From assembly GCF_014529535.1 (NCBI RefSeq), contig NW_023503374.1, positions 8,797,685 through 8,861,684 on the forward strand: a DNA stretch of 64,000 bases, written 5' to 3'. Below are positions 38,882-48,510 of the stretch, in pieces. The first letter of the stretch is position 1. Every line of letters starts with the position of its first letter. Both the position numbers and the translations under genes were made by a program. The notes beneath the pieces are model-generated. The model had not been told where the DNA came from. It searched no databases and worked only from the letters and a program-made list of their open reading frames with translations. The DNA comes from Bradysia coprophila. Lineage: Eukaryota; Arthropoda; Insecta; Diptera; Sciaridae.

Positions 38882-39739
38882 TTTTATGCCAAATACTGCG
38901 AAAGTTTGTATTTTCGGTCCTCAAATGGTGACCGAAAGTAAAAAAATTCAGGCCTTGGGCCGAAAGTAAATGTCACTGTCATCATTTTACTTTCGCCCCG
39001 TGGGCTTGCGTATTTGCGGGCCAAAAGTAAATTTCACTGTCATCATTTTACTTTCGGTCCTCATATGTCTCGAAAACACATGTTCACTTGATTGAAAGTA
39101 CGCATTGAGTGTAGTGTTGTGTTGACGATAGCCAAATGTTTTGTGAGCAAGTGAATGTATGTTTACAGTAATTTTATTTGTTAAATTGTTTTTATTTTTA
39201 TACCAGGGGGCTGCGGCCCCCTGGACTCCCGCGCTTTTCAGCATTTTGGTGTTTCTACAGCAAATTTTGTTGATAACTCAACAGTTTAATTAAGAGGGCA
39301 GACTAGGTGTGAAGTAGGCTATATATTGAAAAATTGGTTTTAAAATTAATGTAGACCATTTAATGAAAATCTGTTCCAGCAATTAGATGAGCAATATGTT
39401 TATCTATCTCTAAAAAATGAAAAACGATTTACAATAAGCAACAGTTGGAAGAAAACCGATTTCCAAAATATGAACGTCGCTTAAAGTTAGGCTATGCAAT
39501 ATTTTTTTGGAAATCGGTTTTCTTCCAACTGTTGCTTATTGTAAATCGTTTTTCATTTTTTAGAGATAGATAAACATATTGCTCATCTAATTGCTGGAAC
39601 AGATTTTCATTAAATGGTCTACATTAATTTTAAAACCAATTTTTCAATATATAGCCTACTTCACACCTAGTCTGCCCTCTTAAAATTATGTTTTGTTTCG
39701 GACCGAAAATACAAATCTTCCGCAGTATTTGGCATAAAA
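38882..39739. mobile_element. 0.86-kb foldback element with about 39-bp terminal inverted repeats
   Basis: The left terminus contains ATGCCAAATACTGCG and TTGTATTTTCGGTCC (38882-38920). The right terminus is the near-exact complement, GGACCGAAAATACAA ... CGCAGTATTTGGCAT (39700-39739). Inside lie two direct copies of a block containing CACTGTCATCATTTTACTTTCG (near 38971 and 39033) and, to the right, the long inverted repeat at 39291-39682. No transposase frame is visible. Confidence 0.65.
39291..39682. repeat. Long inverted repeat, 178-bp arms, 36-bp spacer
   Basis: The left arm (39291-39468, starting TAAGAGGGCAGACTAGGTGT) and right arm (39505-39682, ending ACACCTAGTCTGCCCTCTTA) were compared segment by segment and no mismatch was found. 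The spacer is 39469-39504. A transcript through it would fold into a 178-bp double-stranded RNA. It may be a foldback insertion, a recent inverted duplication or a hairpin-RNA locus. No coding potential was seen in either arm. Confidence 0.9.
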
Positions 39740-40375
39740 TAGTTATTTTCATGTGTCGGGGCCGAAAATGAGGGAGTTTCGAGATTTTTCTCGGGTTTTC
39801 GACCCCTTACATGAAATGGTTATTTGGATCACAAGGGACGAAAGTAAAAAAATTCAACCGTGTGCGAAGTTTGCAGCCCGTGGCCGAAGGGCTCACTTCG
39901 TTCGGCCTACAATCCGCGAAATTGCCTAAAATCAATCGTCCAAAACAGGTACACAAATAACCATTGAGTATCTGTTTTGGACGATTGATTTTAGGCACTT
40001 TCGCATGTAACCCTCACTTCGTTCGGGCTACAACTCGCGAAATTGCCTAAAATTGTTGTACGGACGAGAAATTAATTGTAAATTTCCCTACCGTTTCTGT
40101 ACTGCCGGTCGGTACTGCCTAAAATGAATCGTCCAAAACAGATACACAAAATAGTATCCATCACTCGGGGCAAAAGTAAAAAAATTCAAATCTTGTGATT
40201 GCCGCCCTTGCCTCACTTCGTTCGGGCTACAACAAGCGAAATTGCCTAAAAACAATCGTCCAAAACAGATACACAAATAACTATTGTTTATCTCTGAATT
40301 TAGCTCCTTATTTATAGGCATTTCAGGTGGGGATGTTTTCAGTGATTCCAAGCGTCCCGTTAAAGGACGCAACGA
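39740..40375. repeat. Clustered copies of a palindromic repeat family
   Basis: Three partial copies carry TCACTTCGTTCGG followed by GCGAAATTGCCTAAAA (or AGCGAAATTGCCTAAAA), at about 39890, 40011 and 40213. Their core CAATCGTCCAAAACAG is palindromically matched by CTGTTTTGGACGATTG near 39970-39987. The block TTTTCGACCCCTTACATGAA near 39795 matches, inverted, the repeat at 9.27 kb. The region is non-coding. Confidence 0.6.
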
Positions 40376-40571
40376 TTAATCTACACAGGATCCACTCCAA
40401 CATTTCGATGCAAGTGATCGTACATACATGCATAGCGTTGAACCAGACGACGTTAACTTTGTGTTAAGAAGAGATTGATAAGGAACACGGTTCTTTAACA
40501 GATCCGTCTATTTGTCAGAATCAATAGCAATCAGAAGAAGAACACTTTAACTTGATTTTTCTCATTGAAGT

Positions 40572-40577
40572 TTTATT
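40572..40577 (-). terminator. Candidate polyadenylation signal of brainiac
   Basis: TTTATT on the plus strand is AATAAA on the minus strand, about 120 bases downstream of the brainiac stop codon. Confidence 0.5.
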
Positions 40578-40697
40578 ATGTACTCCGTATGTTGCAATTT
40601 GGGATCATTATGTTAAACAAATTACTTTTGTCTTAAATTACATTAATTTCAGTCGATGAAAGTGTTCATTTATCACATAAGAAGTCGGCAGAAAGAT

Positions 40698-42058
40698 TTA
40701 AGCGTGGCCTGCGGATCGACACTCATTCCAAACTTTAATAACTTCCGTTGGATCATCGTATCCGTGCGTGGCGATGACGTATCGATAATTGTGGGCTCCT
40801 TGGAATGGCGCCTTGTAAAAGTAAAATTCCTCGGAGTGAAGAGGTTCGATGTCTGCTTTTAAAGCTACAATTCCCATGTAAATATCGTCAAATCTGTGGA
40901 CATTGAACATAGATTAAAGTTGGTGGGATGAATCAGCTTGAAATGTAATTAATTTTCCTACCTGAAGTGTTTTGTGTACATGCTGACAAAGTACATTTGA
41001 TGTAGGGCCTCTCTGGACAGAATAAATGCACCAGCCGTCACGTACGGTGGCCACATATGCCAGGAATATTCCTCCAATGACACATGCCATTTACTACTTT
41101 TATGTCGATGCGGTGCTGAATTAAACACGAAACCGGCGAATAATTTCACATCGTCTGGCAGTTCCAAATCCAACAGTTGTCGAGCATTCTTCGGTCGTTG
41201 TTCTTCTGAATTTATGAATTTTTTGATTGTCTTCACCAGTTCTTTGTTGTTTATTGAGTTAACGTTGTTCACAATGCTCTTCATTTCGTTTACATTGACG
41301 ATCGAGTTGTTCGTCAGGTCAGAATTACTTAGACGACGAGCTAATTTTCGTAACGTTTCATCTGCCTCTTCCAAATATTCCGGATAGTTGAGTGGATTGC
41401 GTACAAATCGCAAAATATTCTTTGACGAAACGTAATAGTCATCGTCGACGAACATATAGAATTTACTTTTAGGGCAATGTGTCACAGCCCATTTCATACC
41501 CATCATGGTCTTAATGGTATTGTTGAAATAGGCGTCAACGAAGTTTGCCTGCACAATGTCTTTGAAATGTTCATGCTCTTCATCAATCAGCAACTGCAGT
41601 TCTTCGTTTGGCTCGGCCGTTCGACCCAAGACAAACACTGTTCTGATTAAAACATCCGAGAACCTGCGTTCAAAGCCCCAGCTTTGTCGGATCGCGATTC
41701 GTCGATTAAAATGGTCCATCGCTGATTTAACGATGAAAACCAATTTTGGCACTGAGTATCTATCATCTTCATCGTTCTTACACTTGTGCTTGCAATCATA
41801 TGTGAACGTGTAATTATACATGTTAATTGGATCGATATCGGGCTTCTGCCCGTGTCGCACTTGGCCGGCATACTTAAGCACATCGCCATCGAACGGATAG
41901 TTGAATTCTGTGTAAAAGTCAGCCTCAAAGTAATGAGTAAATGCACCGAAATAATCCAAAATAAACAATCCCAAGCAAACGCCAGCCACATACTTTATGC
42001 GAAATCTCAGGCACCAGATAATCCAATTTCGCATTGGAAACATTCTGTCTTTTATCAC
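40698..42058 (-). CDS. brn: Brainiac-like beta-1,3-glycosyltransferase (GT31)
   Basis: Two exons on the minus strand, 42058-40962 and 40893-40698, join at a split arginine codon to give 430 residues. The protein has a short cytoplasmic N-terminus and one signal-anchor helix (about 22-40), typical of type II Golgi enzymes. A GT31 domain follows, with IRQSWGFERRFSDV, FVDAYFNNTIKTMMGMKW, the DXD-type metal site in FYMFVDDDYYV (D205-D207), WPPYVTAGAFILS and FDDIYMGIVALK, ending VWNECRSAGHA. These match Drosophila Brainiac, which adds GlcNAc to mannosyl-glucosylceramide in arthropod glycolipid synthesis and affects Notch/EGFR epithelial signalling. It is about 100 residues longer than Drosophila Brainiac (about 325). 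Most of the excess is an Asn/Ser/Lys-rich insertion at about 222-303, between the DXD strand and KLFAGFVF. An earlier in-frame start is excluded because MIKDRM is the first Met of the frame. Confidence 0.95.
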
Positions 42059-42919
42059 GGTCTTAGCAATTACGTTTTAACTGATTGCCATTACGACTGG
42101 GCCTGGAAATGTTTCCTTTCGTTCTCAAAAAGACACAAAACTTTTAGTTAATTAAAGAAATTCCATAACATTAGATAGGATGGGCGAGTGACAGCGTGAA
42201 CATGTTCACTTTAAAATGTATAAGTCACGTCATTCGTTCGTGTCTTTCATTTGAAAATAGCAAATTAATTGAATGACGAAACTATAATGAAAATAAAGCG
42301 ACTACTTTTGACGATGCCATGTACATTTTCGAAGGCTTTGCTAAACTTTCAATTTCGACAAGATGTTGCCCCAAGAATTTACATCGATGGTCAACATTGA
42401 TTTTTGCAACGCACTGTCTAGCACCGAAGCTGACTTTGCTGTCACTCAAATAGAGGACTGAACCGATCAAAGTTGGCTATTCTTTTTCATACAATGACTA
42501 TCAAAATTTGTTTACAAAATAGTCAACAGGTGTGCTTTTGGCCTTCTAATTGAGTTATGTCAAAGGCAGCTTCGGTGCTTGACAGTGCTTTGATTTTTGA
42601 CAACACTTGATGATGTAGTCGATTCAATCCTCGAATTTTGTTTAAGCGTGTTCCAGAGATAGGCACAAAATCTTTTGCTCCATTAGTTTGAACATATACT
42701 ATGCTCGTAATTGGGATAGGGTCGGTTTTAAGATTTTTTAGTGCAGACTTTAACTAAAAATTTTCTGTCTATAGATTAGAGATTTTCATAGAAAGTTAAC
42801 GCTTTTCAACATCTAACATTTACTTAAAATTGCAATTAACCTCTTAGAAATGGCAGTCGTCATTACATCTGTTTGATACAAAATCTATTACTTCACTATT
42901 TTTATCACAAAATTTACTA
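42059..42919. other. Intergenic DNA between brainiac and the MITE
   Basis: This presumably contains the brainiac promoter and 5' UTR, since it lies upstream on the minus strand. A copy of the dispersed motif AAAATCTNTTRCTYCA occurs near 42667 and again near 42880, just left of the MITE. No other gene was seen. Confidence 0.4.
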
Positions 42920-43310
42920 AGGTTACTGATTGAAAGTTGACCTAATTTGACAAATCTCAACTTTGAACTTGAATTTCTCAGCGATTTTGGAACTATGTTA
43001 CATGGAACCACTTTTATTTTAAAGATTTATCTTTTGTTTACTTATTTAATATAAATTTTATTAATTATTGCCGATTTCGTCTAACAAAGTTAATGAATTA
43101 ATAAAAATGCAGAGTTGACCTATATGAATCGTGAGTGGTCCTATTTCACATTTAAACACATTGAATCGTGATTGTCCTATCTATACAAAAGTCATAGGAC
43201 ATATCACGATTTATTGAATGTTGAGTTGACCAATAATTTTTTCTCCATACAAATTTACACGGACAACTTAAGATCACTTTTCCACTAGGTCAACTTTCAA
43301 TCAGTTACCT
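42920..43310. mobile_element. 391-bp MITE with 25-bp inverted repeats and TA duplication
   Basis: Left AGGTTACTGATTGAAAGTTG (42920 on) and right CAACTTTCAATCAGTTACCT (ending 43310) differ by one base. TA flanks both ends (42918-42919, 43311-43312), as with Tc1/mariner superfamily elements. The interior contains a second palindrome (ATCGTGATTGTCCTAT / ATAGGACATATCACGAT) and no open frame. Confidence 0.8.
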
Positions 43311-43782
43311 TAAATAAGAGAACATTACAAAGCTAATGCCTATTTAGTCACCGTTGAGGTTTGAAGAGAGTTATTGTAGATAAAAGGTCTTCGATTTCCA
43401 GATTTGTGATAATATGTATGTCAAAGACTACTCGCTGCACACTTCAAAGGCATGAACGAAATTCTGCATGAATATTGAATGAAACACATTCGAAATTTTA
43501 CTTTGTTTACAAATTAGCTGAATGGACTTCTAAGAATTTTATGTAGAATGCAATAAATTAGCTGCTCACTCACACTTCACACCAACTGTGAGTTATTCAA
43601 TTATTAAAAGTCGTACTTAAAAGTCGCCGTTCCTGTAGATTAGTTGATCGAAAAAAGTAAATGATTGTCATTTGGTGTGAAGTATTTAGTTTTTCGTAAA
43701 AGTGTGTCAGCACAACATCCGAGGCAAGAGGGGCAAGAGTTTCCTTCATTAGAGAATAACATCGATTTTTGCATGTGAGAAT

Positions 43783-45106
43783 ATGTCTGCTTACGTACGA
43801 CTAGTACTTGTAATTTGTATGCTGATTGACAATGCACTATCGCATCGTAAATTAGTGACTTGGATCCGCCCACCTAAAATAACCGAATGGGGCAAATGGG
43901 GATATCCTGAAATTTGTCCGGTAAACAGCTGGGTCGGTGGTATGAGATTAAAGGTTGATACATCGCAAGATATGAAACGTGATGACACAGCACTGAATGC
44001 CGTTCAATTGCATTGCATAAATATGGATTGGATTCACTCTGGAAGTGTTACGAGCGCAATAGGACCGTGGGGAAATTTCCGAAAAAATCGATACTGTACG
44101 CAAGGTTTTGCTGTAGGGTATCAAATTCGTTCGAGAAAAGATAAAAATACTGACGATGTGAGCACTGTCGATTTTAAATTGAGGTGTCTGAATTTTGATG
44201 GCAGTTCTTCGTTTGTGGTTAACTCCGATGTGGATTTGCCATTGGGATCATGGACAAATGAACAGAAATGTCCACTAAAGACGGCTGTTTGCGGAATTAT
44301 CACACAAGTTGAACCAGATGAAGGCAGTAGATTTGAGGATGAAACTTCATTGACAAATATCGATTTGGCATGTTGTAACTTACCGGATCCGGTCGAAACG
44401 TGTAAATTAGAAAATAAATGGGAAACTGTTGTGAATTGCCCTGAGGCTAAAACCAGGTGTGACGTGTCAGTTACAACAGGCTTCACAGAGGACAAAAAAG
44501 AATCCAAATTGGCAAAATTTTACGAAAAACTTGGTTTCGTTGTGGACTTTCGATTTGCGCAAACAACATTTCAGCTGAAGGCTAAGGACAATAGTTCTCG
44601 TTTAATAAATGGTAAATTACTGGAGAACATAATCGGTGAAACAAGAATAAGTAAAAATACAACATCGTTGCAAATCAACTGCGAGGGACTGAGCCAGCAA
44701 TTGGTTCTTATATGTGGGTCCTACAAGATTTATACGAAAGAATATCGATGCGTTCCGAGTGGAAACGAAGGTGAGTTATGGGGACCTTATCGTACTGCAA
44801 GCGATTAATGCTCAATTAAATATTCTCGTAGGAAGCACTTACAGAGGTCTCTACTTTCAACCGACTTCATTGATTGATAACATTTTTTGGAGCTATAATT
44901 GTTATTGGAGTGATTTTAATGGTGCATTAAGTATGGAGAAATCGCTAGGTGAGGAGTGTGGAGACTTATGTTTGAGTGACGTTAATTGTACGCATTTCAC
45001 TTGGACGAAGGACGGCAAATGCTGGATGAAACATAGTGCCGTTAATTTGAAACCGATCGAGAAATATGATAAAGGTTTGGTATGCGGTTGGATCGAAAGA
45101 ACTTGA
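43783..45106 (+). CDS. Secreted VMO-I-domain protein with C-terminal PAN/apple-like domain
   Basis: Two exons (43783-44770, 44832-45106) around a 61-base intron encode 420 residues. A signal peptide (about 1-20, YVRLVLVICMLIDNALS) indicates secretion. Residues about 25-205 contain three beta-prism repeats of the vitelline membrane outer layer protein I type: GKWGYPEICPVNSWVGGMRL with DDTALNAVQLHC, GPWGNFRKNRYCTQGFAVGY with DFKLRC, and GSWTNEQKCPLKTAVCGIIT with TNIDLACC. A middle region of about 120 residues (TGFTEDKKESKLAKFYEKLG...) is not recognised. The C-terminus (CYWSDFNGALSMEKS ... CGDLCLSDVNCTHFTW ... CWMKHSAV) fits a PAN/apple-like cysteine domain. VMO-I proteins occur in egg coats, but the function here is unknown. 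An AATAAA follows at 45138. Confidence 0.85.
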
Positions 45107-45137
45107 AGAAATTATTTAGTTTTTGTCCTACGAAATC

Positions 45138-45143
45138 AATAAA
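45138..45143 (+). terminator. Polyadenylation signal of the VMO-I gene
   Basis: AATAAA lies 32 bases after the stop codon at 45106. Confidence 0.65.
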
Positions 45144-45882
45144 GAGTTATCTATTTGATGTTTTATGGTATTAACACTAGTGTCGGCATTAGCTTCACAC
45201 CGATTGGAGCCAATACAATACCATTGTCACAAAGTGAAAGTTCTTTCAATCCTATATTTAACATCACTACATCACATCACATCACTGCTACCTGATTTGG
45301 GTACCCAGGATATCCATGTAAATCCATCAAGAATTTTACGTTCTGAGAAAGCAGAGTAATCATGTGGTTTATTGACAGGGCCTGATGGCTACCTTCGTTA
45401 AACAACGAAAATTTGTAAAATTCTCTTCTTTCATACAAAAATCAAAAAGCCCATAGTGCCAATCCGGTCAATTAGATCCATTGCGTCACCTTTATATTCA
45501 TGAACACGGCAGAGTAAAATAAACCAGGGTTAACTTTACTCTGTCGTGTTCATGAAGCGAACGAACTGACACGTCATCTGCATTAATAAAAATAAGCATT
45601 TGAGCGTGGCTAATGCGGACTTATAATATGAAACTGATGAAGTAAAATACTTCACGTTAATCTTTTGAATAAGTAACAGAATCGATAGTTACTAAAAATG
45701 ACGCCTGCGAAAGATTAAAAAACCAACAGAGGGAGTTAGTGGAGTTAGTGGTAATGGACAGAGTGAACATAGTCTGACATAAGTATATGACATATTCACA
45801 CACGTGCGCTCAAAAATAACCTCCGTCAGTTTGTCAGTTCATCACTCAATTTTTACTCATAATTTTAACAAAAACCTGGGAA
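45144..45882. other. Intergenic DNA before GRWD1
   Basis: Non-coding. It contains a hairpin at 45497-45556, and its right end should hold the GRWD1 promoter and 5' UTR. No TATA element was recognised. Confidence 0.4.
45497..45556. repeat. 60-bp hairpin
   Basis: Arms TTCATGAACACGGCAGAGTA and TACTCTGTCGTGTTCATGAA (one mismatch) surround a 16-base centre. It is probably a tiny foldback element. Confidence 0.7.
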
Positions 45883-47388
45883 ATGGACAGCAACATTGAA
45901 ATGGATACAGATACTATTCTGGAAGATGCCGATATGGAAGGCGACAGTTCCAGTGAAGATGAAGGTGGTGAAGAAAATGTCGAAAAGGGTGTTTACTTAC
46001 CGGGAAAGCCACTAGGTTGTGAACGAAATATAATTTTGTTTTGGTTTTGTTTCCAATGGAATTTGTTTTATTCAACAGAAGAAGATGAAGAGTTGATCTG
46101 TGACGAGTCGGCCTACGTTATGTTACATCAAGCACATACCGGAGCTCCGTGCCTTAGCTTTGATGTTATTCAAGATAAATTGGGAGAAAGCCGTGAATCG
46201 TTTCCCATGACAGCATACATTGTTGCTGGAACGCAGGCAGCTAAAGCTCATGTTAACAGGTTGGATCATTTTATTTTGCAGCATAACTAATCGACTCTAA
46301 CTGATCCCATTCACAGCGTCATCGTTATGAAAATGTCGAATTTACATCGTACAAGCAAAGAGCAGAATGAAGATGGTGAAGAAGAGGAGGATGACAGTGA
46401 CTCGGATGTTGATGATGACGAAGATGTGGACAGTATTGATAAGAAGAAGCCGAAAATGGAATGTGCGTTGATCAAACATCAAGGATGTGTAAACAGAATC
46501 CGGACTACTAACATTGGTGACCAAACAATCGTAGCTTCATGGAGCGAGTTAGGTCGCGTGAACATATGGAATGTAACAGAGCAGTTGGATGTGGTAAATG
46601 ACGTCGAAATGCTGAAGTCATACGAAAAGGAAGCGAAAGGAGATTTGGTAAAGCCAACATACACGTTCAGTGGTCACCAAGAAGAAGGTTACGGAATTGA
46701 TTGGAGTCCGACGGCTCCAGGTGTCTTAGCAAGTGGAGATTGCCGCAGAGACATTCACATTTGGCAACCGTCTGAAGGTGGTACGTGGAAAGTAGACCAA
46801 AGACCGTTGATCGGTCACACAGAGTCAGTTGAAGACTTACAATGGAGTCCTAACGAGCGAAACGTGTTGGCATCGTGTTCGGTCGATAAAACTATTCGAA
46901 TATGGGATTGCCGAGCAGCACCATCCAAGGCATGTATGCTCACATGTGACAATGCACACGATAGTGATATTAATGTTATAAGCTGGAACCGAAACGAACC
47001 GCTAATAGCGAGCGGTGGTGACGACGGAGTCTTGCACATTTGGGACCTTCGACAATTCCAATCAAAAACGCCAGTTGCTTCATTTAAACATCATACCAAT
47101 CACATTACAACAGTTGAATGGCATCCCACCGATTCTACGGTATTAGCGTCCGGTGGTGCTGATGATCAGATTGCTATTTGGGATTTGGCGGTTGAACGAG
47201 ACACTGAGGCCACCAGTTTGTCAGCACCAACGGATGAAGGTGAGTTGAACAATTTACCACCACAGCTGTTGTTTATACATCAAGGTCAAACCGATGTGAA
47301 AGAGTTGCACTGGCACAAACAGCTGCCGGGAGTTATTTTGTCAACGGCACACAGCGGTTTCAATGTATTCAAAACGATTAGTGTGTAA
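45883..47388 (+). CDS. GRWD1, glutamate-rich WD-repeat ribosome-biogenesis protein
   Basis: Exons 45883-46015, 46079-46259 and 46317-47388 join in frame to 461 residues. The N-terminus is acidic (GDSSSEDEGGEENVEKG), then VYLPGKPLEEDEELICDESA and HQAHTGAPCLSFDVI, signatures of GRWD1/Rrb1. An acidic Glu/Asp run (about 125-145) follows, then WD40 repeats from about 220 to the end, e.g. GHQEEGYGIDWSPTAPGVLA, GHTESVEDLQWSPNERNVLA, SDINVISWNRNEPLIASGGD and NHITTVEWHPTDSTVLASGG. Yeast Rrb1 and human GRWD1 are histone/ribosomal-protein (uL3) chaperones of the nucleolus; the Drosophila counterpart is probably l(2)09851. Intron 1 is 63 bases with no stop and a multiple of three, so unspliced message reads through; the family sequence PL-EEDEEL shows it is normally removed. 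Confidence 0.93.
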
Positions 47389-47538
47389 ATATAAAGAGCT
47401 TCAATCACACTGACTTCCTTTGTCTTTTATTACTCTAAAAGGGTAGGAAAGCCAGTCAACGGTCGTTCTTTTAGCTCCTAGAAGAATACAAAACTAATTT
47501 TCAGTTCGGCCGAGAGACACTCAATCGAATCAATACAA

Positions 47539-48345
47539 TTATTCATAAATAATCAATTCAATATCCATGTCCACGCCAGAAGCAACCGGTTCCAAAGGTT
47601 TTGGATTAGCAATGCGTCCCAGCGGGCCCTTCTGTAGATCTGATCCATTTTCGATGGCATCGTCGAATGTCTTCAAATAATCTACATCTTGCGACGAACT
47701 GTGACATGTTCCAATCCACATGAGAACCACGTATAAAATACCCATTTTTCTTTCGAATCGTCGGGCATACCTTTTTCTTTTTCCAATGTCGGTGTGTTCA
47801 CATTAAAACTTCGATAAGCCTGATGCATTGAGGAAAAACAAATGTGAGTATTTTTACATGGTTCCAAACGGATTACAGGTTGTCGGTCTTACCTGACGGA
47901 ACTTGACATGTCCGTATTCGTGAATAACAAGCGTTATGATATTCATTTAGCAGCTATCTCAACCCTTTCGTCGCCAATCTTTGAGCTACTACTTTTGTCA
48001 AGCCGGATTCAACTTTGCTTCGACGTACGTAGAATTGATATAAATTTGATCGAAGCCAGAGAATCCCCTCGATTCGGGAATAGAATTTGACACGATTGAA
48101 ATGGAAATATCAACGTCATTTCTTCGAATCGACTCCAAAAATGAGACGTTGTTTTGATCTTACTCCAGGCTCACTTCAGAGGACTGGTCAGTTGCCGTTG
48201 AACGCTTCATCCCACTTTTGGTTAAGTTTACTCCATGTTCTTCTGTGTCTCTCAGCTTGGTTAAATAAATCGACAAGCACTATTACGCTAAATAATTCTC
48301 GTTCACGTCTCTTTTTAAATTGAATGCAGTGCCAGAAGTCCATGT
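47539..48345 (-). pseudogene. Decayed minus-strand gene with HExxH (HEYGH) motif
   Basis: Reading right to left, coding-like segments fall in different frames: RRERELFSVIVLVDLFNQAE with RTWSKLNQKWDEAFNG (about 48325-48205), then SIPESRGFSGFDQIYINSTY with VEAKL (about 48085-48005), KSSSSKIGDERVEIAAK, NIITLVIHEYGHVKFRQ (about 47945-47893) and QAYRSFNVNTPTLEKEKG (about 47820). The last is RRFERKMGILYVVLMWIGTC continuing to a terminal frame ending MDIELIIYE at 47539. A good donor (CAG/GTAAGA at 47892) and acceptor (ATCAG) bound one intron. Stops and frame changes separate neighbouring blocks, for instance immediately before NIITL. HEYGH fits a zinc metallopeptidase motif, but the family is not recognised. 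It could also be a functional gene with sequencing errors. Confidence 0.45.
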
Positions 48346-48510
48346 GACTCAAAAGTACACTGACGGACTACTAACTTGGGCATAAATATGCTAGGATTGC
48401 CACCGGAAGATCTGTGGTAATTTGTATTTTCACTGGTTTTGTGCCGACGTTTGTCATAAGTATTAGTACACATCACAGTCTAAAAGTTTCTCGGTTGTAC
48501 TTCAATGTAA

